Shown here piece after piece: positions 7,847 to 16,595 of a stretch of DNA of 64,000 nt (within the stretch, counting starts at the first letter, position 1; the number at the start of each line of letters is the position of its first letter). The notes below the pieces were generated by a model, which saw only the letters and a list, made by a program, of their open reading frames with translations, had not been told where the DNA came from and ran no database searches. Position numbers and translations under genes: made by a program. The DNA lies in contig OY969103.1 of assembly GCA_963697915.1 (NCBI GenBank), positions 2,232,001 through 2,296,000 on the forward strand. The letters run 5' to 3'. This stretch comes from VRUE01 sp963697915 (GTDB lineage: Bacteria; Actinomycetota; Thermoleophilia; Solirubrobacterales; 70-9).

Positions 7847-8598
7847 CAGCTCTCCTTCTCTCGGGTGTCGTTGCTCTCGGCTTCGCTGCCGGCGTGGGCG
7901 CCGGCGAAGAAATCGACGCCGGCCCGCAGCCCGTGGGCGGCGTGGCGCTCCGGCGGCAGCGCCTCGATCTCGACCAGGAACGGCTTGCAGGCGCCGAGCG
8001 CGGCCGGGTCACGGGCGCTCAGCTCGCCGACCAGGTCCTCGACCGCGGCACCCAGCTCGGCATCGGCGACGACGTGGTTGACGACGCCATGGCGCAGCGC
8101 CTCAGCGGCGCTCAACGCCCGCCCGGTGGCGAGCATCTCGCGGGCGACCTTGCGCGGCAGGTAGCGCTCGACGTAGGTCATCACCAAGGTGGGGGGGAAG
8201 CCACGCTCGACCTCGTCGAAGGCGAGGCTGGTGCTCTCGCCGGCGATCGCCAGGTCGGCGTGGAGGACGATGCCGGCGCCGAGGCCACGGGCCCGGCCCT
8301 GGGCCGCGACCAGGACCAGCGAGGGCAGGGCGCGGATGCGGTCGCCGAGCTCGAGCACCAGGGCGAGACTCTCACGCGCGGCGGCGGGGTCGCCGTCGCC
8401 ACCCGGGTCGCGCCCCAGGCAGAAGTCCTCGCCGCTCGCCTCGAGCACGACGACGGCGGGGCGCAGGCGCGCGATCTCATCGAGTCCCTCGGCGAGGGCG
8501 CGCAGCTCGGGCGTGCCCAGCCGGTTGCCGTTGGCGGCGCCGTCGAGGCGGATGCGCCCGACGCGGCCCTCGATCTGCTTCTTGACAACCGGTCCCAC
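7846..8598 (-). CDS. Enoyl-CoA hydratase/isomerase family protein
   Basis: 250 residues of crotonase fold. The first oxyanion-hole element reads EDFCLGRDPGGD and the second AQGRARGLGAGIVLHADLAIA, with the conserved helix AFDEVERGFPPTLVMTYVERYLP. It is shorter at the C-terminus than long-chain hydratases and the catalytic Glu pair is not obvious. Start is GTG 8598; its first codons lie over the -35 of the divergent flavin-reductase promoter. It is first gene of the leftward operon. Confidence 0.75.
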   Translation of the reverse strand: MGPVVKKQIEGRVGRIRLDGAANGNRLGTPELRALAEGLDEIARLRPAVVVLEASGEDFCLGRDPGGDGDPAAARESLALVLELGDRIRALPSLVLVAAQGRARGLGAGIVLHADLAIAGESTSLAFDEVERGFPPTLVMTYVERYLPRKVAREMLATGRALSAAEALRHGVVNHVVADAELGAAVEDLVGELSARDPAALGACKPFLVEIEALPPERHAAHGLRAGVDFFAGAHAGSEAESNDTREKES

Positions 8599-8634
8599 AG
8601 GATTATCCTAAGCTAAGTACCTATCTTTTATCAA
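8582..8634. promoter_or_regulatory. Overlapping divergent promoters
   Basis: Rightward: TTGACA (8582-8587), 16 bases, TATCCT (8604-8609). Leftward: TTGATA (8634-8629), 18 bases, TAGGAT (8610-8605). The two -10 boxes lie on the same bases, so the flavin-reductase and crotonase operons probably exclude or co-tune each other. The inverted repeat GGATTATCC (8600-8608) sits on this shared -10. Confidence 0.5.
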
Positions 8635-8642
8635 CAAACTGG

Positions 8643-9206
8643 GTGAGCAGCGACGGAGAGATGTCGATCCCAAGGGATTCAACCGAGATCGAGAAGGTCC
8701 ACCCCGACCGCTTCCGCGAAGCGATGGCGCTCTTTGCCACGGGGGTGACCGTGATCACCACCCGCACCGCCGAGCCGGTGGGGATGACGGCCTCCGCGGT
8801 CTGCTCGCTCTCGATCGAGCCGGTCCAGCTGCTGGTCTGCATCAGCAACCGCCTGCCCACCCACGAGGCGCTCGAGCGCAGCGGTCGTTTCGCGGTCAAC
8901 GTCCTCGGCGAGGGCCAGGGCGCGGTCGCCAAGCGCTTCGCCACACCGGGGATCGACCGCTTCGCCGGCCTCGGGGTCGACGAGTTCGAGGGGCTGCCGC
9001 TGCTGCGCGACGCGATCGCCCATTTCGTCTGCGACGTGCACGAGCGCTTCCCCGGCGGCGATCACTCGATCTTCCTCGGCACCGTGACCGCGCTCGGGCT
9101 GCGCCCCGACGCCCGCCCGCTGCTCTATTTCCAGCAGTCGTTCGGCTCGCTGGCGACACCCGAGGACGCGCTGTTGAAGAACTGGCTCGGTGACGGCGGC
9201 GCTTGA
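8643..9206 (+). CDS. Flavin reductase family protein (short-chain, HpaC/NtaB type)
   Basis: 187 residues with the flavin-reductase-like split-barrel pattern: FREAMALFATGVTVITT, GMTASAVCSLSIEPVQLLVCISN, FAVNVLG, and GDHSIFLGTVTAL. Such enzymes reduce FMN or FAD with NAD(P)H and supply reduced flavin to a separate oxygenase. GTG 8643 is taken as start; ATG 8661 is possible. The natural client in this window would be the HpaB-type monooxygenase at 28792, since class A monooxygenases do not need one, so the partner may lie outside the window. Confidence 0.82.
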   Translation: MSSDGEMSIPRDSTEIEKVHPDRFREAMALFATGVTVITTRTAEPVGMTASAVCSLSIEPVQLLVCISNRLPTHEALERSGRFAVNVLGEGQGAVAKRFATPGIDRFAGLGVDEFEGLPLLRDAIAHFVCDVHERFPGGDHSIFLGTVTALGLRPDARPLLYFQQSFGSLATPEDALLKNWLGDGGA

Positions 9207-9218
9207 TGGGGACCCGAC

Positions 9219-9275
9219 TTGACAGGAGGGCGTCGACCTGCGTAGGGTACGATCATGAAATACGATTTCACGATC
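9219..9275 (+). promoter_or_regulatory. Promoter with IclR operator
   Basis: TTGACA (9219-9224), 18 bases, TAGGGT (9243-9248). Directly after the -10, at 9251-9275, are inverted 11-base arms GATCATGAAAT and ATTTCACGATC (one mismatch) around ACG. A site over the start point is the expected place for an autoregulating IclR repressor. Confidence 0.6.
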
Positions 9276-9277
9276 AG

Positions 9278-10045
9278 TTGACCACCAAGCAGGCACGCGG
9301 TTCTGCCCGCCCCCGGGTCAGCACGATCGGCAAGGTGAGGGACCTCCTCGTCCTCTTCACCCCTCAGCGCCAGACCTGGGGCTTGAGCGAGCTGGCGCAT
9401 GAGCTCGACTGGGACACGGCGACCACCCACCGGCTTGCCAACGCGCTGGTCGAGATTGATCTGCTCGCCCGCCTCGACGGCGAGAGCAGCTACCAGCTCG
9501 GGCCGCTGACGCTCGAGCTCGGGTCCGTCTACATGAGCATGCGACCCAACCACCAGGAGATCCTCGACGCGACCGAGGCGCTGGTCCGCGACACCGGCCT
9601 GACCACGCAGATCGGGATCCTCGCCGGCCGCGCGGTCTCGATCATCCACAGCCGCGAGAGCGACAGCCCGCTGCGGGCGGCGGCGCTGCTCGGCGAGCGC
9701 CTGCCGCTGCACGCCACCGCGGTCGGCAAGGCGGTCCTCGCCCAGCTCGACGACGAGGCCGTCGTCGAGCTGCTGCCGGCCAAGCTCAAACAGTTCACGA
9801 AGCAGACGATCGTCGAGCGGTCCGCCCTGCTCGAGCAGCTGGCGGAGGTCCGCGAGGACGGCCTGGCGCGGGTCGACAACGAGCTCTCCGAGGGGCTCTG
9901 CGCGCTGGCCGTGCCGCTGCCGGCCGGCAGCTACAGCACCGACAACGCCTCGGTGACCTGCGCCGGCCCACCGCCCTCGATCGTCCCCGAGAGCTGGGAG
10001 GCGGCCGAGGTGACCCTGCGCGCGCTCGGCGAGAGGTACCGATGA
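9278..10045 (+). CDS. IclR family transcriptional regulator
   Basis: An N-terminal winged helix-turn-helix (VSTIGKVRDLLVLF...WGLSELAHELDWDTATTHRLANALVEIDLL) is followed by the IclR effector domain (about residues 80-250), with the typical LPLHATAVGKAVLAQL and DNELSEGLCALAVPL blocks. The open frame extends back to 9203, but that would place the start upstream of the promoter and operator seen at 9219-9275, so TTG 9278 is preferred; 9206 (ATG) is the alternative. It is followed at a 4-bp ATGA overlap by the amidohydrolase, so it heads and probably controls the catabolic operon to 17918. Confidence 0.82.
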   Translation: MTTKQARGSARPRVSTIGKVRDLLVLFTPQRQTWGLSELAHELDWDTATTHRLANALVEIDLLARLDGESSYQLGPLTLELGSVYMSMRPNHQEILDATEALVRDTGLTTQIGILAGRAVSIIHSRESDSPLRAAALLGERLPLHATAVGKAVLAQLDDEAVVELLPAKLKQFTKQTIVERSALLEQLAEVREDGLARVDNELSEGLCALAVPLPAGSYSTDNASVTCAGPPPSIVPESWEAAEVTLRALGERYR

Positions 10046-11238
10046 GGGCCCTGCTGAAGAACATCGGCGAGATCCTCAGCGGCGACATCGAGGAGCCGCT
10101 CGCCTCCGGCGACGCGGTCCTGATCGCCGACGGCGAGATCGCCGCGATCGGCAGCGCCGCCGAGATCGAGGCCGACCACGGGACCCCCGAGCTGGTCGTC
10201 GACGCCGGCGGCACGACGCTGGCGCCGGGCCTGATCGACTCGCACACCCACATCGTGATCGGCGATTACACGCCGCGCCAGAAGACCGTCGACTTCCTCG
10301 AGAGCTACACCCACGGCGGCGTCAGCCGCTGCATCTCGGCCAGCGAGGTGCACGCCCCCGGGCGGCCCCGCGACCGCGCCGGGGTCAAGGCGCTGGCGCT
10401 GACCGCGCAGCGCTGCTTCTCCGACTACCGCCCCGGCGGCATGACCGTCCACGGCGGCTCGATCATCCTCGAGCCCGGCCTCGTCCCCGAGGACTTCGAG
10501 GAGCTGGGGCGGGAGGGGGTCTGGCTGGCGAAGGCGGGCTTTGGCGACTTCAAGGTGCCGGCCGAATGCGCGCCGCTGGTCTGGGCGGCGAAAGAGGCCG
10601 GCTACGTCGTCATGTGCCACACCGGCGGTGCCTCGATCCCGAGCTCCTCACCGGTCACCGCCGACGACCTGCTGGCGATGCTGCCCCAGGTCAGCGGTCA
10701 CGTCAACGGCGGCCCGACCTCGATGTCGGACGCCGACATCGAACGGGTGATCGCCGAGCCGCGGATCGCGCTGCAGATCGTGCAGGCCGGCAACCTGCGC
10801 TCGGCGCTGAAGATCACCGACGCGCTCGCCGCCGGCCAAGAACTTGACCGCCTCCTGATTGCAACGGATACTCCGACTGGCACCGGCACGATGCCACTGG
10901 GGATGATCAAGTCGGTAACCGAGCTCGCTTCGTTGGCTGTGATCACGCCTGAGCAGGCGATCGCGGCCGCGACCGGCAACGTCGCCCGCGTCTACCGGTT
11001 GCGGGCGGGCCAGATCAGCGTCGGCTACCCAGCAGACCTGATGCTGCTCGACGCACCGCTCGGCTCGGCCGCCCCCGACGCGCGCTCGGCGATCTCCCGC
11101 GGTGACATGCCGGCGATCTCGTGCCTCTTCACCAGCGGCCGGCTGCGCTACGTCACCAGCCGCAACTCACCCCCGCCGACGCGCGAGATCAAGCTCACGA
11201 CCTCCGACGAAAGGACGGTGATGACGCATGTCGAGTGA
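10042..11238 (+). CDS. Enamidase-like metal-dependent amidohydrolase
   Basis: 398 residues of the amidohydrolase superfamily. Metal-site candidates are in the right order: His68 and His70 (DSHTH), Lys164 in WLAKAGFG, His193 in MCHTGG, His220 in SGHVNGG, Asp276 in IATDTPTGTG. The block ATDTPTGTGTMPLGMIKSV resembles enamidase of nicotinate fermentation, which hydrolyses a cyclic enamide, more than hydantoinase or imidazolonepropionase. This suggests opening of a nitrogen ring, but substrate is inferred. ATG 10042 overlaps the IclR stop; its own end overlaps the next start by 11 bp. Confidence 0.7.
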   Translation: MRALLKNIGEILSGDIEEPLASGDAVLIADGEIAAIGSAAEIEADHGTPELVVDAGGTTLAPGLIDSHTHIVIGDYTPRQKTVDFLESYTHGGVSRCISASEVHAPGRPRDRAGVKALALTAQRCFSDYRPGGMTVHGGSIILEPGLVPEDFEELGREGVWLAKAGFGDFKVPAECAPLVWAAKEAGYVVMCHTGGASIPSSSPVTADDLLAMLPQVSGHVNGGPTSMSDADIERVIAEPRIALQIVQAGNLRSALKITDALAAGQELDRLLIATDTPTGTGTMPLGMIKSVTELASLAVITPEQAIAAATGNVARVYRLRAGQISVGYPADLMLLDAPLGSAAPDARSAISRGDMPAISCLFTSGRLRYVTSRNSPPPTREIKLTTSDERTVMTHVE

Positions 11239-12019
11239 CAGCACCCCTGCGCGCGCCAACGAACTGATCGATCTCGCTAAACAGTACGGGTACGTACCAC
11301 CGAAACCCAAGTACCCGGCCGAGCATGACTACCGCGGCCGCGACGAGGACAGTGGGATCGACTACTACCAGCTGCTGCTCGACCCCGAGCGCACGGCGCT
11401 GCTCGTCATCGACATGCAGAACATCTTCGTCCGCGAGGGCGCGCCGATCCATGCCGCCGGAGCGGATGAGATCGTCCCACCGATCAACCGAGTTGTGCAG
11501 ACTTTCCGTGACCTCGAGCTGCCGATCGTGTGGACCGCCTGGTGCCACCGTCCGGACGGCAGCAACATGGGCCGGAACACCGCCTTCTGGCGCGGGATCG
11601 CGCCGCTGGCGCCGGACAGCGACCTGGCCCAGATCCACCCCTCGCTCGACTACAAGCCCGGCGAGGACATCCTGATCGAGAAGCCGAAGTACAACTCCTT
11701 CTGGGGGACCGACCTGCAGTCGATCCTCAACACCTACGGGATCGAGTCGCTGGTCCTCTCCGGCATCGCCACCGACGTCTGCGTCGGCCAGACGCTGATC
11801 GACGCCTTTCACCGTGACTACAACTGCGCGGTCGTCGCCGACGGCACCGCGACCACGACCCCGTTCCAGCAAGAGACGCTCTGGGTTCACGAGAACTACT
11901 GGGGCCGCGTGCTGAACGCCGACGAGGTCGAGAACGAGCTGCTCTCACTAGCCGGGCGACGCCACGGGGCGCCGCCGCAATCACAGACCGGTAAAACCGA
12001 GACGAAGGGAGTGGCATGA
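11228..12019 (+). CDS. Isochorismatase-family cysteine hydrolase
   Basis: 263 residues. The catalytic triad is visible: Asp62 in VIDMQN, Lys154 in EKPKYNSFWGTDL, Cys185 in ATDVCV, with the cis-peptide Gly-Ile-Ala before it. The family hydrolyses C-N bonds (maleamate, N-carbamoylsarcosine, nicotinamide, ureidoacrylate). A 50-residue N-terminal extension rich in Tyr/Pro precedes the core. Its place right after a ring-opening amidohydrolase suggests removal of ammonia from the linear product. Confidence 0.8.
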   Translation: MSSDSTPARANELIDLAKQYGYVPPKPKYPAEHDYRGRDEDSGIDYYQLLLDPERTALLVIDMQNIFVREGAPIHAAGADEIVPPINRVVQTFRDLELPIVWTAWCHRPDGSNMGRNTAFWRGIAPLAPDSDLAQIHPSLDYKPGEDILIEKPKYNSFWGTDLQSILNTYGIESLVLSGIATDVCVGQTLIDAFHRDYNCAVVADGTATTTPFQQETLWVHENYWGRVLNADEVENELLSLAGRRHGAPPQSQTGKTETKGVA

Positions 12020-13203
12020 AGCGCATTCGATTTGCCAACAGGCGCCCGGCAGTGCTTGCCGCCGTGGCGATCCTGGCGGCCAGCCTGGTAGCTGCCGGCT
12101 GTGGCGGTGACGATTCCAGTGGTGGTGGGGGGTCAGACGACGGCCCGATCAAGGTCGGGGCGGTCCTGCCCCTCACCGGCCCGGCTGCCTTCTTCGGCCC
12201 GCTGCAGCGCGACGGGCTGAAAATGAAGCTGTCCGAGGCTGGCGGCGAAGCGGCCGGCAGGTCGGTCGAACTGATCGCGCTCGACGGCGGCTCGACCCTG
12301 GAGAGCACCCAAACCGCCGCCCGCAAACTGGTCGAAGAGGAAGGCGTCTCGATGATCGTCGGGCCGCTGCAGTCGGACATGATGGCCGGGATCACGCCGT
12401 ACTACGAAGAGCAGAACATCCCCGCGATCGCTCTGCTCAACCTGCCGCCGGAGCTGGGCGGCAAAGTGTTCACCCCGCAGGGTGACCTGCAGTCCGGTGC
12501 CGCCCCGGTCGGCAAATACGCGGCGGAGAAACTGAAACTCAAAACCGCCTCCTCGGTGGTCTCCGACTACATCGCCGGCGAAGACGTCGCCGACGGCTTT
12601 GCGGAGGGCTTCGCCGAAGGCGGCGGTGAAGTCGTGCAGGAGCAGAAGGTGCCGCTGACGTCGACCGACTACGCGCCGTACCTCTCGAACCTGCAGGATG
12701 CCGACGCGCTCGTCCCCTGGGTGCTCGGCGCCACGCAGAGCTTCCTCGAGGAATACATCAAGCGCGGCGCCTTCGACAACGTCCTGATCGGTTACGGGGA
12801 CGCGCTCACCGAAGAACAGCTGGAGGCGTTCGGGGCCCAGGCCGAAGGCTGGCTGGCGCCGCTCACCTACACCTGGCGGATCGACACCCCGGAGAGCAAA
12901 GCGTTCGCTGACGCGGTGCGCGAGCGTTACGACCGCAACCCCGTCGCCCAGATCGACGAGGGTGCCTACGAGGCGATGGCCGTCGCCCTGGAGGCGATCG
13001 AGGCGACCGACGGCGACACCGACCCGGACGCGCTCAAGGACGCGATCCTCGGGCTCGAGCTGGATACGCCCGCCGGCCCGGTCCGCTTCAACGAGCAAGG
13101 GTTCGGGATCCGTCCCGTCTACATCCTCGAAGCGACCAAAATCGACGGCGAGATGGCCTGGAAACCGATCTTCACCTACGAGAACGTGGGCGAGGAAGGT
13201 TGA
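12016..13203 (+). CDS. livK: LIV-type ABC transporter substrate-binding lipoprotein
   Basis: 395 residues with a lipoprotein signal: basic start, hydrophobic core and lipobox LVAAGC with Cys29, then a Gly/Ser/Asp linker. The mature part starts IKVGAVLPLTGPAAFFGP, the hallmark of branched-chain amino-acid/amide binding proteins (peripheral-binding fold I). In this operon it most likely captures an amide or heterocycle rather than leucine (inference). It overlaps the upstream gene by ATGA and is followed by the two permeases and two ATPases. Confidence 0.88.
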   Translation: MKRIRFANRRPAVLAAVAILAASLVAAGCGGDDSSGGGGSDDGPIKVGAVLPLTGPAAFFGPLQRDGLKMKLSEAGGEAAGRSVELIALDGGSTLESTQTAARKLVEEEGVSMIVGPLQSDMMAGITPYYEEQNIPAIALLNLPPELGGKVFTPQGDLQSGAAPVGKYAAEKLKLKTASSVVSDYIAGEDVADGFAEGFAEGGGEVVQEQKVPLTSTDYAPYLSNLQDADALVPWVLGATQSFLEEYIKRGAFDNVLIGYGDALTEEQLEAFGAQAEGWLAPLTYTWRIDTPESKAFADAVRERYDRNPVAQIDEGAYEAMAVALEAIEATDGDTDPDALKDAILGLELDTPAGPVRFNEQGFGIRPVYILEATKIDGEMAWKPIFTYENVGEEG

Positions 13204-13216
13204 CCTGAGGTAAGCG

Positions 13217-14086
13217 GTGACCGACCTCCTGATCACGACGCTCGACGGGTTGTCGTTCGGGATGATCCTGTTCCTGATCGCGGCTGGACTGTCGCTGATC
13301 ATGGGCGTGATGCAGATCCTGAACCTCGCCCACGGGGCGCTGTTCATGCTCGGCGGCTACATCGGCTGGACCGTGGCCGTCGAGCAGGGGGTCGGTTTCT
13401 GGGCGAGCATGCTCGTCGCCGGGGCGGCGATCGCCCTGCTCGGGCTGGTGATCGAGCGCCTGATGCGGGGCATGCACGACCGCCTCGACAACCAGGTGCT
13501 GGCGACGCTCGGAATCTCCTACATCATCACCAACGTAGTGATCTGGATCTGGGGCGCCCAGCCCAAGGTCCCCTACTTGCCGTCGGCGTTCGACGGCTCG
13601 TTCACGGTCGGCTCCGAGACCTACCCGGTCGTCCGCGTGGCCGTGATCGGTTGCGGCATCGCCCTCGCCCTCGGCCTCTGGTTCTTCCAGGAACGAACCA
13701 GGCTGGGGGCGATGGTGCGTGCCGGCATGGACGATCGCGAGACCGCGTACAGCCTCGGCGTCAACGTCGGCGCGATCTCGGCGATCGTCTTCGTGCTCGG
13801 CTGCTTCATCGCCGGCATCAGCGGCGTCCTCGGCCAGCAGCTGAGCGGGCTCAAGCCCGCTGACGGGACGACGATGCTGCTGCTGGCGCTGGTCGTGCTC
13901 GTCGTCGGCGGCGTCGGCCGCGTCCAGGGCGCCCTGGTCGGGGCGGTGCTGATCGGGCTGATCAACTCGTTCGGCCTCACCCACTTCCCGTCGATGGCCC
14001 CGTTCCTCGTCTACGCGGCGATGATCCTCGTCCTCGTCATCCGCCCGCAGGGCCTGCTCGGCCGCCCGCAGGGGATGCGGCTGTGA
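13217..14086 (+). CDS. livH: LIV-type ABC transporter permease LivH
   Basis: 289 residues, about eight membrane segments, with LivH signatures LIAAGLSLIMGVMQILNLAHGALFMLGGYI at the start (read as two adjoining blocks) and GVNVGAISAIVFVLGC in the coupling-helix region, then GGVGRVQGALVGAVLIGLI. GTG 13217 follows GAGGTAAG. It forms the membrane channel with LivM and overlaps it by GTGA. Confidence 0.9.
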   Translation: MTDLLITTLDGLSFGMILFLIAAGLSLIMGVMQILNLAHGALFMLGGYIGWTVAVEQGVGFWASMLVAGAAIALLGLVIERLMRGMHDRLDNQVLATLGISYIITNVVIWIWGAQPKVPYLPSAFDGSFTVGSETYPVVRVAVIGCGIALALGLWFFQERTRLGAMVRAGMDDRETAYSLGVNVGAISAIVFVLGCFIAGISGVLGQQLSGLKPADGTTMLLLALVVLVVGGVGRVQGALVGAVLIGLINSFGLTHFPSMAPFLVYAAMILVLVIRPQGLLGRPQGMRL

Positions 14087-15078
14087 GCGCGGTCACCGAC
14101 AAGCGCCTGGCCGTGATGGCGATCGTCGCGGTCGGCCTCGCCCTCTTGATCTTCCCGGCCTTCATGCCGGACTACTCGTTGGCCCTGGTCCAGAAGATCC
14201 TGATCTTCGCGATCCTGGCGATCAGCCTCGACCTGATCTACGGCTACGCCGGCCTTCCCTCGCTGGGCCAGGCCGCATACCTCGGCGTCGGCGGCTACGC
14301 GGTCGCGATCCTGATGATCAAGGCCGACGTCACGAGCGCCTGGCTGGTGGTGCCCGCCGGGGTCCTCGCCGGAGCGATCGCGGCCGCGATCTTCGGCCCG
14401 ATCGTGCTGCGCACCACCGGGCTCAACTTCCTCCTCGTCACCTTTGCCGTCGGCCAGTTGCTCGCCACCGTGGCGATCAAGTGGGGCTACCTGCACAGCT
14501 TCGGGGTCGAGGGCCTGGTCGGGATCAGCTTCCCCTCGCTCGGCTTCGAGTGGGACGTGAGCTCGATGTACTACGCGGTCGTCGTCTCCTTCGCCGCCGC
14601 CTTCTTCTTCGCCTTATGGGTGACGCGCTCGCCGCTCGGGTTCGCGGCGATCGGGGTACGCGAGAACGAGGAGCGGATGAAAGTGCTCGGCTACAACACC
14701 TTCTGGGTCAAGTACAAGCTGTTCATCATCTCCGGCGCCCTGGCGGCGCTCGCCGGGCAGCTGCTCGCCTACACCTCGGGCAGCGTGCTGCCGACCAACT
14801 TCGACATCACCTACTCCGCCCTCGTCTTCCTGATGGTGGTGCTGGCCGGGGCGGGGACGATCTACGGGCCGGCGATCGGCGCCGCGGTGCTGATCCTGCT
14901 CGAGTACTACGTCAGCAACGAGATCTCCGACCGCTGGCCGCTGGTGCTTGGCGCCGTCTTCCTCGTCACCGCGATCTTCTCCCGCGACGGCCTCGTCGGC
15001 CTCGCCCGCCGTGGCCTGGTGGCGCTGCGGGAGCGGCTGGCGCGGGGCAAGCCGGCGCCCGCGGGCTCGGAGGGGTGA
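14083..15078 (+). CDS. livM: LIV-type ABC transporter permease LivM
   Basis: 331 residues, about nine to ten membrane segments, with the LivM blocks GYAGLPSLGQAAYLGVGGYA and IGVRENEERMKVLGYNTFWVKYKLF (coupling helix region) and AGAGTIYGPAIGAAVLILLEYY. GTG 14083 overlaps the livH stop by 4 bp; the stop lies 5 bases before the livG ATG. Confidence 0.9.
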   Translation: MSAVTDKRLAVMAIVAVGLALLIFPAFMPDYSLALVQKILIFAILAISLDLIYGYAGLPSLGQAAYLGVGGYAVAILMIKADVTSAWLVVPAGVLAGAIAAAIFGPIVLRTTGLNFLLVTFAVGQLLATVAIKWGYLHSFGVEGLVGISFPSLGFEWDVSSMYYAVVVSFAAAFFFALWVTRSPLGFAAIGVRENEERMKVLGYNTFWVKYKLFIISGALAALAGQLLAYTSGSVLPTNFDITYSALVFLMVVLAGAGTIYGPAIGAAVLILLEYYVSNEISDRWPLVLGAVFLVTAIFSRDGLVGLARRGLVALRERLARGKPAPAGSEG

Positions 15079-15083
15079 GCGCG

Positions 15084-15828
15084 ATGAGCCTCCTGCAAGT
15101 CGAGGGCCTGAGCCGCCGTTTCGGCGGCGTCCAGGCGCTCAGCGAGGTCTCCTTCAGCGTCGACGCCGGCGAGCGGGTGGCGATCATCGGGCCCAACGGG
15201 GCCGGCAAGACGACCCTCTTCAACTGCCTGACCGGGGCGCCGCCGCCGAGCAGCGGCCGGGTCGTCTTCGACGGCGAGGAGGTGACGATGATGGCGCCCA
15301 ACCGCCGCGCCGACCGCGGCCTCGCCCGCTCCTTCCAGACCGTCAACCCGTTCGGCCACCTGACCGTCGAGGAGACGGCGCTGATCGCGGTCAACGGCCG
15401 TCGCAGCGTGCGCTACGGGGTGCTGCGGCGCCTGCGCGGCGTCGGTGAGCAGACCGAGGAAGCGCATCAGCTGATCGCCCGCGCCGGCCTCACGGAGCAC
15501 GCCGACGAGCGCCTCGAGACGCTCTCCTACGGTGAGCAGCGACGGCTCGACCTGGCCCTGACCCTGGTCGGCGAGCCGAGCCTCTTCCTGCTCGACGAGC
15601 CCAGCGCCGGCCTCACCTCGGCCGAGAGCGAGGCGATCGTGGCAATGGTCCGCGAGCTGCCGCGCGAGGTCGGCGTGGTGATCATCGACCACGACATGGA
15701 CGTGGTCTTCCGGCTCGCCGAGCGGATCCTCGTCCTCCACCACGGCCGCGTGATCGCCGAGGGCAGCTGCGAGGAGATCAAACACGACCCGACAGTGCGC
15801 GACGTCTACCTCGGGGGAGGGCTCGCCG

Positions 15829-15836
<8 letters not shown>
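15084..15836 (+). CDS. livG: LIV-type ABC transporter ATPase LivG
   Basis: 250 residues. Walker A GPNGAGKT (36-43), signature LSYGEQRR, Walker B LFLLDEPSAGL and the H-loop IIDHDMD. GTG 15075 is in frame and overlaps livM, but ATG 15084 has GGAGG at a proper distance and gives the normal MSLLQVEGLSRRFGG start. It powers transport together with LivF. Confidence 0.9.
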
Positions 15837-16590
<754 letters not shown>

Positions 16591-16595
16591 GAGCC

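Noticed and set aside
9203..9277. IclR gene starting at TTG 9203 or ATG 9206
   Set aside because: A good promoter and operator lie downstream of these codons, so they would not be transcribed from it; kept only as an alternative.
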